The notes below the pieces were generated by a model, which was not told the origin of the DNA, did no database searches, and saw only the letters and a list, made by a program, of their open reading frames with translations. Of a DNA stretch of 64,000 nt, positions 21,922-33,206 are shown piece by piece (within the stretch, counting starts at the first letter, position 1; each line of letters begins with the position of its first letter). Both the position numbers and the translations under genes were made by a program. The stretch covers positions 79,467,904-79,531,903 of the forward strand of contig OZ024912.1 in NCBI GenBank assembly GCA_964017125.1. Direction: 5' to 3'. Source of the stretch: Flabesymbios commensalis (Eukaryota > Annelida > Polychaeta > Terebellida > Flabelligeridae).

Positions 21922-22030
21922 CCCAGCAAGCATAATTTATTGAACCAATCTTGATTTATTATTGGCCCAAAATCTTTGACGCTGGTCCAACATTAAATCA
22001 ACATTGATTCAAGGTCTTGTGTTTGCTGGG
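21922..22030. mobile_element. FB-E foldback, complete
   Basis: CCCAGCAAGCATAATTTATT and AAGGTCTTGTGTTTGCTGGG bound 109 bp. The centre is diverged (AAATCTTTGACGCTGG). Confidence 0.7.
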
Positions 22031-22039
22031 AGTTAGTGT

Positions 22040-22325
22040 CTCTTTCTAATTGAGGGATGAGTTTAATTTTCCTGGTCATTCTGCACGTTCATCAAGCTAA
22101 CACGTGGACCAGGCGCCATAAGATAAATAGTGGAGTTGACAGAAATCGATTGAGAAAATATTTATGTTGACAGGAGTCGGTGTGGGATTCTACTCCTATC
22201 AGAGTCCGACTTCCCCTGCCTTACCTTGTCAATATTGACATGGTCCGGGATTGGCCAGCTTCCCCCATCTTACTCCGTTATTATCTAATATGCTTTGTGG
22301 GATTTGCCGACTTCCTCCATATTAC
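22040..22325 (+). repeat. repeat R, second copy
   Basis: TTTTCCTGGTCATTCTGCAC to TTGACAGGAGTCGGTGTGGG aligns with about 13420-13550. TTACCCCGT-type words recur to 22330. Confidence 0.5.
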
Positions 22326-22620
22326 CCCGTTTAATTTATTTATTTATTTATTGAGACATATTTATACAGGGTTGACATTATTAGCAGTCAGGCTATTTTT
22401 TCATATATGCCCTGTAGTGATTTTGCAATAATATGATAACAAACAGTCAATAATTTAATATATAATACAGATGAAATAAATAATACAAATAAAAAACGTA
22501 CCAAAGTTAAGACACATAATATCGAAATGTCGCCATCGCCAAATGCAGAGATAAAACAGTTCATATTATTATGAATTGTAGGTAAAATAGACTCTGGAAA
22601 GTGTAGCAACGTACAAAATA
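22326..22620 (-). mobile_element. probable LINE 3' UTR
   Basis: On minus it ends GTCAACCCTGTATAAATATG followed by (AATA)n, which is the layout of a LINE 3' end. The upstream ~230 bp are AT-rich with no intact reading frame. Confidence 0.45.
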
Positions 22621-22669
22621 ACTACAAGTAGAACACTTTTTAAGACATGTAGATTATTATGTATACAAT

Positions 22670-22910
22670 CCGTGATTGCCAGACTTACCCCATCTTACCC
22701 CGCTATTATGTGGGCAGTGCGGGATTTTGTGTCCAACGGAGTCTATTTTGCCCCGCCTTACTCAGCTAATATGTACACATAGTAAACGTCTGGCGACCTA
22801 AATGGATAAATCTTGTCCACCGGAACATTCCGCGAGTGAACTGGTATTGACTGAACTGTTTGATGGCAGCTAGTTTTTTTGCAGTGGATAGATACTAGGC
22901 AGCGCGTTGG
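22670..22910 (+). repeat. repeat R, distal part
   Basis: CTTACCCCATCTTACCCCGC, CTAAATGGATAAATCTTGTC and TGGCAGCTAGTTTTTTTGCA match parts of 12955-13760. Confidence 0.4.
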
Positions 22911-22971
22911 CGTAGTCTCACCATGAAGGTTTTTAATTGTTGATACGGTTCTTATTTTCGCTAGTTGACCC

Positions 22972-23215
22972 TTAACCCTTTAACCGCTGGTGCCGCATAT
23001 ATTTAGGTTTTCATTTTTTATTATCACATTATGTACCACATTTTTAATATGTTAAAGATAAAATGTGACATCAACCAGCAAGATGAAAAGAGTTGATCTC
23101 CATTTTGTCAAATCTAAATAATTTTCACTCACTTGAAGTTGTGGATCGCGTCAGCGAGACACAAGTTCAAGTGGGTGAAAATTCGAATTGAAAAATTTGG
23201 CGGTTAAAGGGTTAA
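22972..23215 (+). mobile_element. pB-A MITE, complete
   Basis: TTAA on both sides; CCCTTTAACCGCTGGTGCCG to GGCGGTTAAAGGG. Hairpin apex TCGC-GTCA-GCGA. It aligns along its length with 65-293. Confidence 0.8.
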
Positions 23216-23426
23216 AGCGCTAAATATATTTGTATAAACCGGGGAGAGCAAAGGGTTTGAAAGATAAAATCCTATTTAGCTTTTTCTGCTACATTTGAAT
23301 ACCTATGTTATGGGTCTGCGGGCATTATAAATGTGTGGGGGTGGGGGTCGTCTTTATACGTGAGAATCTGACGTCTACAGACGTCAGATTCTGACGTATA
23401 AAGACAACCCCACACTGCAAGGGTCA
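23212..23426 (+). mobile_element. pB-B MITE sharing a TTAA
   Basis: It starts at the closing TTAA of the pB-A copy but lacks its own CCCTTAC end (AGCGCTAAATATATTTGTAT follows directly). The palindrome is clean, with stem version ATACG/CGTAT altered to GTGAGAATCTG on one side. Confidence 0.65.
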
Positions 23427-23760
23427 AATACGAAGTGTGAATTGTTCCGGCAGGGTGCGAATTGTTTTATACACGAAGTGAAAAACAATAAGAATACTAA
23501 TGTCTAGCAAGCGGTGTTCTTTTGAGTGCGATATGGGGAAAATACAGCACTCGTTCAATGAATAAGGTGTGAGCCTTTAACCGACCACCATATTCATAGG
23601 ACATGTGTTGTATTTTTTTCAATATATGGGATGAATGGAGTTACCCAGAGGGTGTGATCCTTCCTATTGTTACTCTGGGGACTATCCGACCCGAGGATAG
23701 CGGAGCTGCGCGAAATGCCACAGAGTTTCATCATTAAATTGTACAGCGAAACTCAAGTCT
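23427..23760. other. R-like words, otherwise empty
   Basis: GTGTGAATTGTTCC and GTGCGAATTGTTTTATACAC echo repeat R. No gene seen. Confidence 0.35.
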
Positions 23761-23768
23761 CCGGCCGT

Positions 23769-23808
23769 CTGGGCATGTCTGGGGGTATATCCCCTAGACA
23801 TGCCCAGA
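23769..23808. repeat. solitary 40-bp palindrome
   Basis: CTGGGCATGTCTGGGGGTAT / ATCCCCTAGACATGCCCAG; two 19-20-base arms with one or two differences. No second copy seen here. Confidence 0.75.
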
Positions 23809-24880
23809 ACCCCTTATCGGGCGAGCGAAGGAAAACGCTCTCAATAACCCACCATGCCCTATCGCCCCCACCCTCACATCATCATCTGTACATCATTCAA
23901 CTCATCAATTGACTACAACGTTTTTATCGTATTAGAATGTCACTTAAAAGACCTTTTGTGCCGAAAAGTGACGTTAAGCAATTCTTTACTACTAAATATA
24001 TATATCTCGAAAAAATAACAACGTTTGTCTTTTCTGACACGATCAAGACACATGACATAACTGCCACCGTACATTGCAGCTTAAACTACGGTCAGGGTGA
24101 CATAGGCTGATACCAGAAATGCATAATAAACGCATTTCTGCTGATAGTGTTATAAGTCGCAGAGTTTGAGGTTGTGAATTGCTGCAAGGTAGGAATTATT
24201 TTAAGTGAGGTTTTTTAGTAATTTATGACAGGGCGATAGGGTGCAAGTTGTTTTAGTTCATGACATGTTATAAGTTTTAGTTAAGATGATTGTTATTTTA
24301 AAATAAAACAAGTGAGAATAGTATATTATTGTATGACCGCGTGTTTTAATTTAAGGTTGGTTTACGCCAGGTTGTCATTTTAGTTAGAAAACAGGGGTGT
24401 ATTGTGTTTAGTGCAGAGTGCTAAACTTTAGCATTAAGAACTGTTGAAGGTTGAATTTTATTGTAAAAAAAGATTCAAATAGAAAATAAATCTTGTTTTT
24501 ATTTCACTGCATCGATTTACGTGTGAGTAAGAGGAGCTGGGAAGAAAGTGGGATGTGCAGCAAAAATATCACATTGAAAACAACATGGATAACAATGTTT
24601 AAAATAGAATAATCTGCACACCAAAACATCACTAAATATCAACGTAAAAATGGTTAGTGAATAGTATGACATATATCCTGATATAGTGTTCAGGCTTTCT
24701 CCAGGTGACACATGCCCAGGCCTGTGTTGTCCAATGTTGGTACAATGTTGGTACAAAGTCGGGCCGGCGTCATGGAATATAGAGTAATAATAAGATTAAC
24801 TAGAACAGGAGTTCCCGAATTCCGAGGCCAGGTTGATCTGTTTGAGTGTTATAGACAAAAAATCGCTTAATATTTTCTAA
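23809..24880. other. long stretch without gene
   Basis: Small inverted CATAGGCTGATACCAG..-type words and a weak FB-E trace (CCAATGTTGGTACAATGTTG, about 24730) are all I see. Confidence 0.35.
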
Positions 24881-24884
24881 ACAG

Positions 24885-25060
24885 GTCTTCCTCACTTGGA
24901 AAGTAAGCAGTTACTGCTGTTTGTCTTTGCACTGCGATCAGTATGCCAGTGCTCGATGGCAGAAGAGAATCTTGCAACTCAAAGACAAACAGTATTAACT
25001 TTTCACTTAAAAAAAAAAAAAGTAGAAAGTAAAGAGTTATTGCTGTTTGCATTTTCACGG
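24885..25060. repeat. FB-F foldback, long form
   Basis: AAGTAAGCAGTTACTGCTGT, then a spacer with GCTCGATGGCAGAAGAGAAT, then CAAAGACAAACAGTATTAAC and a second arm. The same spacer is found at 57110-57140, so the long form is a distinct subfamily. Confidence 0.6.
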
Positions 25061-25569
25061 CAGATCTGGACCAAAGTCCAGTTTCTCAGAGGAATGGGTC
25101 AGCTTTGAGCACGGTGTTCTATCAGCTGTTGACTGGCCTGCCGTCCACGCCTACAGTGGTTTATGACCAGTCTATATTGATTTCCAATCTCGACCAGCAA
25201 AGTGTTTGACAAGATGTATCCTGGAGGCAGCAGGTCCCTGACCCACTGTACAACAGGTGAGAGGCCAGTCCACAGGGAGAGCGGAGGGGGGTCACTCTCT
25301 CGTGGTGCTACTGTCATGTCCAATACATGGATCTGAAAATGCGCATGCGTTTGCAAGGGGTGTGGACTAAGCATTTCACAATTTCTCTAATTCCCCCCCC
25401 CCCCCACGAGTTAATAATCCTTTTACTACTTTTTAAAAGCACTTAAAATAAAAGGTAAATGTTTTCGACCTAGATTTTCAATAAAACTTAACCCCACTTG
25501 AAGTAAAGATCAGATCAATGTGAGCCTCCTATTTCAAAGATGAAGTTTGACCCAAAACACGACCATTTT
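25061..25569. other. no recognisable feature
   Basis: A C13 run near 25387 is the only notable element. Confidence 0.35.
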
Positions 25570-25755
25570 AACATTTACAACGCTGAAATATTTGTGTATA
25601 AACCATGGATGGTGAACAAAATTTCAATTTGAAATAATCATGAATACCTATGTTATGAGTCTACGGCCATTTGAATTTTTTTTTTCAGCGCGGGGACCGT
25701 CTACAGACGTCAGATTCTGATATATAAAGACGGTCCCCGCGTTGAAAGGGTTGGC
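25570..25755 (+). mobile_element. pB-B MITE, shortened
   Basis: TTACAACGCTGAAATATTTG to CGCGTTGAAAGGGTT. The middle of the body is deleted and only the inner half of the left palindrome arm remains. Confidence 0.65.
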
Positions 25756-26655
25756 TATTTCATAATTATTCGGGCCTTGTAAAAACATATTTACGACGAA
25801 GAATGTTGCATAATATCACCGTAGCTATTTTCTGTAAGCATGTGTGATACACTCGTCCATTTTAGATTGCTTTGACATTTTCCACCATGCAACTTTTAAA
25901 TGACTCAGGCAAGTTCGAAAATGAGTTGACCCATAACTATAATTCAGAAGCCACTAAAAATCTAGCATTTAGAAAATATACGATGCGCTTAACTGAGAAC
26001 AATAAGAGAAGATTAGGATGACATAAATTTTCAGATCTTAGTGGTATGGGAAATATGTCCCTGAGGCCGTTTTTAAATTTACCTTTGAAAATGTATATAC
26101 TCACAACCGATTATGTCACGGATTGGCTTATTTTTTTACACTAATCCCTCCAATAATTTTGCTGGCTAATCTTGAATAATAATTGAAATCCTACTTCCGT
26201 CGCCTGTCACTGATGGTTACTGACAAAATTGACCGCGGAATGCATTGTCAATTTTAGTGATTATCTATTACCTCACTAGAGGCCATCAGAAATAATGATA
26301 TGGCGTCAATAATCATGGTAATTTACATGACCTTTTACGTAATTAATATGTATAATTTTGGTCAGATTGTTTTGTGTATACCATGTATTATGAACTTCGA
26401 TTACGAAATAAAACTGTTTTATTATCATCATTATATACAAGCTCACTAGATGTAGACGTATAGAAGTATAGTGATGTTACGCAATGTTACTAATTACAGC
26501 ATTAGTCTTGTGTTGGTGGATGGGCGATGTTGTCCTGTATGATACAGATGATCACGTGCCTCATCAAAATGGTCAATAAACCGTGAATGTGAGGATACTC
26601 CCATATTCATCATGGTCAACTTCACACCAAATACCCCTCTCACCATGGGTGTATG
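25756..26655. other. no recognisable feature
   Basis: AT-rich unique-looking sequence; no motif or repeat match. Confidence 0.35.
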
Positions 26656-26659
26656 ATGA

Positions 26660-26960
26660 AGGAATACGGAATACGGTGTTCGCTCAACGGTTTGAGCTCG
26701 ATCACTGAAGTTAAGCAACGTCGCGCCCGGTTCATAATTGGATGGGTGACCGCCTGGGACTGCCAGGTGCTGTATGCACTCGTGGGGCTCAGAAAACCAC
26801 GTAAATCAGATGGCTCGTCTGACTGACTTTGAGTTGGACGTAAAAGAACCTCAATGGACGTAGGCGCAGTTTCCATCCGGCGAGACCTCAAAAAATCCAC
26901 AACATGGAGTACTTGGCACATATATAAGGCCATATATGATATCATGAATGATAACAGGCC
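26660..26960 (+). mobile_element. 5S-rRNA-derived SINE
   Basis: 26690-26776 matches the internal promoter half of 5S rRNA: box-A-like AAGTTAAGCAACGTCG, intermediate TTGGATGGG, box-C-like GATGGGTGACCGCCTGGGAC, then CAGGTGCTGTATGC. A non-5S body follows (GGACGTAAAAGAACCTCAAT; ACATGGAGTACTTGG). The body and divergence argue for a SINE, not a functional 5S gene. Confidence 0.75.
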
Positions 26961-27049
26961 TTGCTAAGTTACTCCCGTGGCGCGATAGCACAATAGTGCG
27001 TACTTCCACGTAATATACAGATACAGATACAGGAGAGGCATGCCTCGTT

Positions 27050-27293
27050 CAACCCTTTCAGCGCGGGGACCGTCTTTATACGTCAGAATCTGACGTCTGT
27101 AGACGTCAGGCTCTGACGTATAAAGACCGCACTGAAAAACTTGAAATATTCACAATGGCCGTAGACCCATAACATAGGTATTCAAATGAAGCGGAAATAT
27201 TTGACATTTGATGATAATTTCAAAGTGCAAAAATACATTTGATCTCCATTTTATACAACAATATGTCGGAGTTTTACGGTTAAATAACCCTTT
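27050..27293 (-). mobile_element. pB-B MITE, complete
   Basis: AACCCTTTCAGCGCGGGGAC at one end, GTCGGAGTTTTACGGTTAA at the other. Stem version ATACG/CGTAT is matched on both arms. Confidence 0.75.
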
Positions 27294-27297
27294 CAAG

Positions 27298-27520
27298 CCT
27301 GAATCTACCATTGTAATCTTCATCCACTGCAAGCCGCGAATTGCTGTCGCAATTCTCGACTTGTAGTGAATGAAGTTGACATGAAATTGGAGAGAAAAAT
27401 ATTGTTATTATTAACCAGTTCCATACAATTTGTTGTTCAAAAACCCTAGTTTTTCGGAAATTATGTCATCCTTCAGAGATGCTAAATGATGCTTTAATGC
27501 ATCGTGAGGGTTTAGATGGC
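27298..27520 (+). mobile_element. pB-C MITE
   Basis: CCCTTTCAAGCCTGAATCTA to TTTAATGCATCGTGAGGGTT. The hairpin CATCCACTGCAAGCCGCGAA has apex TTGC-GACA-GCAA on the minus strand. The right terminus is decayed. Confidence 0.65.
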
Positions 27521-27639
27521 TAAGGAGAGGCCATGCCTCGTCTGATCCATGATGATCTGCTGGGTGTTATTGGGAGTTGTGGAACCACCTCCTGAGCCGC
27601 TTCTCAGCTGACAGCTGGCGTGCAGGAAGTGAGAAACCA

Positions 27640-27725
27640 CGTGTGGCATTAATTCAGTGTTGGTATAATGTCTCAGACGCTGGACCAGCACTACGCCAAC
27701 ACTGGGTCGATGTGTCGTGTCCATT
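27640..27725. mobile_element. FB-E foldback, worn
   Basis: Centre GTCTCAGACGCTGGACCAGC with TTGGTATAATG / CGCCAACACTGGG arms; right end GTGTCGTG. Confidence 0.45.
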
Positions 27726-27862
27726 GCGCCCAGCTCTTACAGAATGAGATCGATGAGGCGCCGAACCAAGCAGTATGTCAATACTCACACCAGGTCACAC
27801 CACCTACGGTGGCTCATAACAGACACATTTCATTTCAGACAAAACCCCTGTTTATGAGGAGT

Positions 27863-27884
27863 AAAACGCCTTATTAAGGCGTTT
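27863..27884. repeat. small perfect palindrome
   Basis: AAACGCCTTATTAAGGCGTTT-type hairpin; a second AATAAGGC lies at about 27893. Confidence 0.5.
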
Positions 27885-28099
27885 CTACGTCTCAATAAGG
27901 CTTAACAACGCCACAATCTATGGTGACGAAAACAGTGTTTATCAGAGTTTATGGAAAATAGACATATTAGCATGATCAAGTAAATTGAAACATTTACTGA
28001 GTTGACATCTTTCACAAATAATGTTATCATTTTTTAGTGAGTTTTTATATTAAACCGGCCTGAATCCGTGTATATATGGGTCTAGTGCTTCGCCGTGCA

Positions 28100-28160
28100 A
28101 AGTGAAAAGGCATTATCTGTTTACTTTACAAGTAAGCAGATAATGCCTCTTCGCTTTGAA
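28100..28160. repeat. FB-F foldback
   Basis: AGGCATTATCTGTTTACTTT / AAGTAAGCAGATAATGCCT. Confidence 0.65.
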
Positions 28161-28394
28161 GGACAGTGCTGGTTATATAAGCTTAATTTCAGTTCCTCTG
28201 CATGGCGTTACACCGCACTTAGTTTTTAGATCTATGTTGCCACAAAGTTATTACAATTCTATATATTTATTATATGAATTCTATATATCATCCACATATG
28301 ACGTTATTGACGACAATCCGTATAATATATTAACAATAACTATTATGAATAAAAGGCTTTTCAACTCACAATGAAATATAAAACATTTGTTAGA

Positions 28395-28990
28395 TTTTCT
28401 ATTTAGGTTATTTTTATCTAGGTACAATTTTACAAAAAATGTACATATAGAGGCAAGTAGCGACAGGTGACCAGCACCTATGCGAGGCCACCGCTCTCAA
28501 GATAAAAAAACAATTAAAATTTCAAAAAGATTGTATTAAAAACGAGTAAGTTAGAGCGATTCAAATAAGCAAAACATGCTAAAAGTATAAAAGTAAAAAT
28601 TAATAATAAAATGCTGAATGGTTGTAAAAAACCTCAGATAATTATACAAATAAATCGTATTGCACAACAATATAATAGGAACATAACAACTTTAAACAAA
28701 AATGATCACATGATCATAGATAATTGAGACTAAAATATTATTATGTAAAAACAATGGTAACAAAATTGCGCCACAAATCACAGGAACATATTTTCCATCT
28801 TATTACTGGGCCAGCGTCCATCGTGTCTGCTTGGCAAGTAATGTTCATTGTGCCTCTACAACAATAGAATGATGGACGGGTTTCATTCCTCTAGTGCTGC
28901 CCCGGGGGCCGAGCAGGTCCCCAGAACAGCCTCATTTCATGCACTGCAGCCTCCCCACGAGGCTTGTCCTATACCCGACACCAACTAGAT
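28395..28990 (-). mobile_element. probable LINE 3' UTR
   Basis: On minus, GAGCGGTGGCCTCGCATAGG..TCACCTGTCGC resembles the conserved 3'-UTR stem of CR1/L2-group LINEs, followed by CTATATGTACATTTTTTG. The upstream 400 bp (to about 28990) is AT-rich and then GC-richer, without intact ORF. The LINE class is inferred from this motif only. Confidence 0.45.
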
Positions 28991-29238
28991 GGATAGGCTC
29001 CATAGAAAGTACCCTAACCCAACAACTCACTTAATTAGTTTCCATGAAAAAATACGTCTTCTTTTATCTGCGGGGAATCCTTTATTGGCACCTGACTTCC
29101 GTGAAAACAACCGTCTGATTCAGCACTTGCCTTGACCTGTTGATAGGTGTATTAACCCTATCAGCGCAGTGACCGTCTTTAGACAAATTATCCAAGATAT
29201 CGGTATTTGACGCGCACAATTTACCAGTGCCGTGCCTC

Positions 29239-29793
29239 AACTTGAGCAAATTCTGAGTGTTAAGCCCACATATATTAGTTGAGAAGTCTAAAAAATCATT
29301 GATTTATATCTATTTTTTATATATTTTTTTCAATCGAATCCACCCTTTAAAAAAATATGGATCCTCCCTTGATAAGTGTGAATCCTTAGAGTGCGGTGAT
29401 CTACTTTAGACGTCAGAATCTGACGTCTATGGATGTCAGAATCTGACGTCTAAAGTCGATCCCCGCACTGTAAGAATTGAATATTTGTAATGGCCTTGGA
29501 CCTATAACAAATGTATTCAAATCCAGCAGAAGGACCTAAGTAAGACATTCACGATGATTTCAAATTGAAAAAAAGACTTTTGGTCTCCGTGGTTTATCTG
29601 AAAATAATACAGCGTTGTGAGGTTTGATGGGTCATTAGCCAGGAGGACATTGTTCATCATTATCACTTGCTGAGACAAGATGCTTAGATCTCAGCTCATG
29701 TCCTGACGCCAATTAGCCACGAGAACTTGAGCAAATTCTGAGTGTTAAGCCCACATATATTAGTTGAGAAGTCTAAAAAATCATTGATTTATA
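29239..29793 (+). repeat. exact 70-bp direct repeats
   Basis: 29239-29308 and 29724-29793 (AACTTGAGCAAATTCTGAGT to CATTGATTTATA) are identical by eye. They enclose 415 bp that include a pB-B copy. The repeats are too short and the enclosed DNA too odd to be LTRs. Confidence 0.75.
29380..29622 (-). mobile_element. pB-B MITE
   Basis: CCTTAGAGTGCGGTGATC, palindrome with stem AGACG/CGTCT, CCCCGCACTG, body, and CAGCGTTGTGAGGTTTGA. TTAA is not preserved. Confidence 0.65.
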
Positions 29794-30283
29794 CCAACGA
29801 TGGAAGCTGGTCCACTATAAAAGTTAGCTCTACTCAATCAATGTTTTAGCGATGTTTATGAAATTTTGTAAACCCTATAAATTTTCTAGTCATTAGGCAT
29901 ATATCCTGAAAATATCCTGAAAAAATATTGCATATTGCAAGAAGTTAGACTCGTTAATAGGCTAACAAGTACCCATGATCTTATATGTCTCCATGTGTTC
30001 ACCAATAAGGCTTAAATGGGCTCCAGCCAACTGGCGGGACGGGGAATCGTGTCTCAGACACTGACATAAGTATCGTTATATTTTAAAGAGGATGTCGTTT
30101 AGGACACTCTGGTTGCTGATGTCAACATACAAGTTTTATAAATAAAACAACAAAAGAGCTGCGATTGACCCAGCAGAGACACGCAGACCGCCATACATGA
30201 ATAAAAAATGCGGTATATGAATGTCACGTCATGATTATGTATCAATGGCATGTAGGTCAAGGGAAAAAAAACGAAATTCGATT
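29794..30283. other. no recognisable feature
   Basis: AT-rich; no repeat match seen. Confidence 0.3.
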
Positions 30284-30328
30284 GATTCGTAGATCCGAAT
30301 GCGCCGTGTATATTCAGATCTACGAATC
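30284..30328. repeat. small foldback
   Basis: GATTCGTAGATCCGAAT / ATTCAGATCTACGAATC, stem of about 16 bp with an 11-base loop. Confidence 0.6.
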
Positions 30329-30453
30329 TATTGTAATTGAGTTACAATGCAAAATATAGGTACACGTGCTCCAATATTTGATATAAGAAAACGCAATTTG
30401 CGAGCATGATAAACCACAAAACATTAGCCATGCAGCTTCATGAATAGAGTAGA

Positions 30454-30690
30454 TTAACCCTTTCAATGCTAAGTACGACTATTTTCGTTTTCAATCTGTT
30501 CTATCCGATTAAAGCACTGTTATTGGGAACGACATTAATGTTTAAACCCCAATAATTGCAAATGCGTGGTCTACAATTGAGCAGAATATGGGTAATTTTC
30601 ATTCACTTGACGTTGTGGGTCGTGGTAACGAGAGACAACATCAAGTGGGTGTAAAGTCACATTATTTATTGTAATGATCTACGTGTTAAG
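30454..30690 (+). mobile_element. pB-A2 MITE
   Basis: TTAACCCTTTCAATGC to ATCTACGTGTTAAGG. The hairpin apex reads TCGT-GGTA-ACGA: C-G of other copies is T-A here, still paired. Confidence 0.7.
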
Positions 30691-31699
30691 GCCAGTTATT
30701 GATATATGCCACTGATATTTAGTGGTTGATTACATTATTTATTGTTGTCAGAGATCTCTGTGGAAAGAACTCGCATACCTGTGCGTGATGTGAATTTATT
30801 CCAAGTGTTTTATTCCCAGGTGACCGTGATTGACGACCCATATATTGCTCTATGCCAACACACATTTTGCTAACAAATGTATTCTTATTGATTTCTCAGA
30901 TATATCCCATAGAGGTAGATGTATAAAATTATTACAACTACTACTTTCTTTCCGCATAGAAATGTATGATTTCAGTGCTATATTTATTTGCGGGAAAGTT
31001 AATTGTAGTTTTTCGAATTTTATTAAATCAGTCTATATCAGTCCAGGTCGTCGCCCTGCACTGAAGGGAATTCTTTTAACAATACCGCGTGTAAACACAA
31101 CTATATTTTAAATTTCATATATTAATAGAATTGTGAAAACTGGGAATATTTTACCTGCTACCATTCGTGCTTCCAGCAATAATACTATTTTTTAATATAA
31201 AGGAATTTTATTTTAACTGAATACATACGATATAAGTAATCTATGCTCATGGAGTGCAGCTTGTGTATGTAATAAACATCATTAGCTTTTTATATGTACA
31301 ATACACATTTTAGTGAGATATGATACTACGTAAAGTATAGAATACATACTCTATATCATAATAATAATATCATAATGTAATTTCACGCATTATTACTATT
31401 ATTATTAATAATATCATCATAGGTAGGCGATCTTAGTAGATGTTTTAGAGACCCATTATTGTCTGGCAATCAAAGCATGTCTTTTTAAGTCAGCATTGCT
31501 TGTATATATTGTGCTTGTAAACGTTCTCTGTAATGTATGCTGTACAAAACCATAATCATGATAAATCGGAATAAATCAACAATGTAGTAAATAAATCAAA
31601 TACAATATAATATAGTATAATGTAAAGAGCCACTTAGTGACTGGAAGAGCTTTGTTGAAACCTTCAAGCTCTACATTATCAAATGTATATTTTCAACCT
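30691..31699. other. no recognisable feature
   Basis: A 93-codon frame at 30830-31111 has no recognised motif and AT-driven composition. Runs of AATAATAATATC lie near 31360-31430. Confidence 0.35.
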
Positions 31700-31820
31700 C
31701 TTAAAGTCGTGTCGTGTTTATTTGACCAAACATTCGCAAATCTTAAATAATTTGTAAACACACATCTTGATACGACTAATAGTGATTTAATAGGCTGATG
31801 AAACGAATTAAAAACGAGGT
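31700..31820 (-). mobile_element. pB-A2 fragment without hairpin
   Basis: TTTATTTGACCAAACATTCG, TTTAATAGGCTGATGAAACG and AATTAAAAACGAGG are the pB-A2 body read in reverse. Confidence 0.5.
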
Positions 31821-31854
31821 TAACAGCTTACTGGACGAGGCAAAATGAATTTAA

Positions 31855-31928
31855 ATGAATGGGGTTCGAACTCGCAATCCCTGACTTTCCCAGCTTTAAC
31901 CACTGCACCAGGCCCCCTTCCCTGCTAA
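31855..31928 (-). mobile_element. tRNA-SINE head joined to tail
   Basis: On minus: GGTGCAGTGGTTAAAGC (box A), GCGAGTTCGAACCCC (box B) and then directly CATTCATTTAAATTC. It is a monomeric form or a deletion of the linker and second unit. Confidence 0.65.
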
Positions 31929-32655
31929 ACGAGTTAAGCTGTTAGAGGCACCATGTAGTCCTCAGACCTACTCTGCACAATGTATTATTTTATACCATTT
32001 TATTAGATGACTTTTTAAATATTAGAGTGCTCAGCTCGCATTTTTAAACCACTGGGAACGATTTTCTCAAAGCCATAAGAAGGGAGCGGAGCTAATTTGT
32101 GACGTCAAAATCATCGAGACATGCTTGGCTGGTTATAATACATGTACATGTACATGTAGCTGATGATGTATTGTATGATTTTATAAAACTGACCAAAATC
32201 AACACAGAACGCCGGTCCAACGCCAGTGTAGCACTAGAATTGATGGCCTTCACCGCTACCGTTCCTGGCCAGCGTCTAGCATTCACTCGCATCTTGTCCA
32301 CCCTGTCGATGCGGGCATATTGAAATGAATTGAAATCTAGTTCAGCATATGTACAAATACAAGAAACATGAAACATATACCCGATGCAGTTTCAATGTTA
32401 ATTCAGATTCAATAATGGGCGTTTTTTGTGTGTGAAGTCATGAGGTGGGAGATCCGCCCAGCCCAAGAAATGTGCACATTTCCAGTTTTTATTTTTGAAA
32501 ATAACTCATCATTAGTGGACTAAAATAATCTGCTAAGTTATGTAAGTTCATTGTGATATATACTGTAATTATTTTGATGAACTGAAATCACTTCACAGGA
32601 CATTCACGGGTGTGTGCCTTTGTAGACACGTCTGAGTAATGCATTACACGTGGTG
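31929..32655. other. no recognisable feature
   Basis: 32200-32310 is less AT-rich and open on both strands (74-94 codons), but I recognise no domain. TACATGTACATGTACATGTA lies near 32138. Confidence 0.3.
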
Positions 32656-32878
32656 ATAATTACAAATTGTCACCCACTTGAAGTTGTGTCTCGTTGCCGC
32701 GACCCACAACTTCAAACCGGTGAAAATTAGTCATATTTGTTTAATTTGAGACCAAACATTTGCAAATATTGTTGTTTAAACACAGTTTCTTCCGAAAAAA
32801 TTCAATTTAAACATTTACAAATTCTAATAAAACGGATTAAAAACGACCATAGATGTGGTAAGAAGTGTGAGGGTTAAT
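32656..32878 (-). mobile_element. pB-A2 MITE
   Basis: Hairpin CACTTGAAGTTGTGTCTCGT / GCGACCCACAACTTC, body TTTAATTTGAGACCAAACAT, end AAGTGTGAGGGTTAA. Confidence 0.65.
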
Positions 32879-32960
32879 TAGGTAGAATCAAATTGAATAA
32901 ACCATGGTGGTTATCAATAACATAAATCATCAATGAATGACGGATCATGGTCATTGTTAA

Positions 32961-33206
32961 AGGTGAGCTATCACCCCTTATATAGTATGAATAAATTTGT
33001 GACAAATAAATCGAGGTTGACACAAGAAGGGGCACAAGAGTTTCCTTGTATGGGGTGGTTGTGACTGAGAGGGTCACATGATAGCCAACCACCCCATATA
33101 TGGGGTGGTTGGCTATCATGTGACCCTCTTAGAGGGTCACATGATAGCCCATCACCCCATATAAGGACAGAAGTATTCATACCATATAAGGGGTGATAGA
33201 TCACCT
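32961..33206. mobile_element. FB-I foldback element, complete
   Basis: TTAA at 32957-32960 and 33207-33210; termini AGGTGAGCTATCACCCCTTA / GGGGTGATAGATCACCT. Inside, a CCATATATGGGGTGGTTGGC unit with GTCACATGATAGCC repeats in alternating orientation. No ORF of its own. Confidence 0.8.

Noticed and set aside
26690-26776. Functional 5S rRNA gene
   Set aside because: Only part of 5S is recognisable, with many changes, and a SINE body follows instead of a T-run terminator.
29239-29793. 70-bp direct repeats as LTRs of a tiny element
   Set aside because: Too short, no TG..CA ends, no priming site, and the interior holds unrelated MITE sequence.
30830-31111. 93-codon frame as a gene
   Set aside because: No recognised motif and AT-driven residue composition.
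32092-32376. Opposed 74- and 94-codon frames
   Set aside because: Locally higher GC opens both strands by chance; no domain seen on either.
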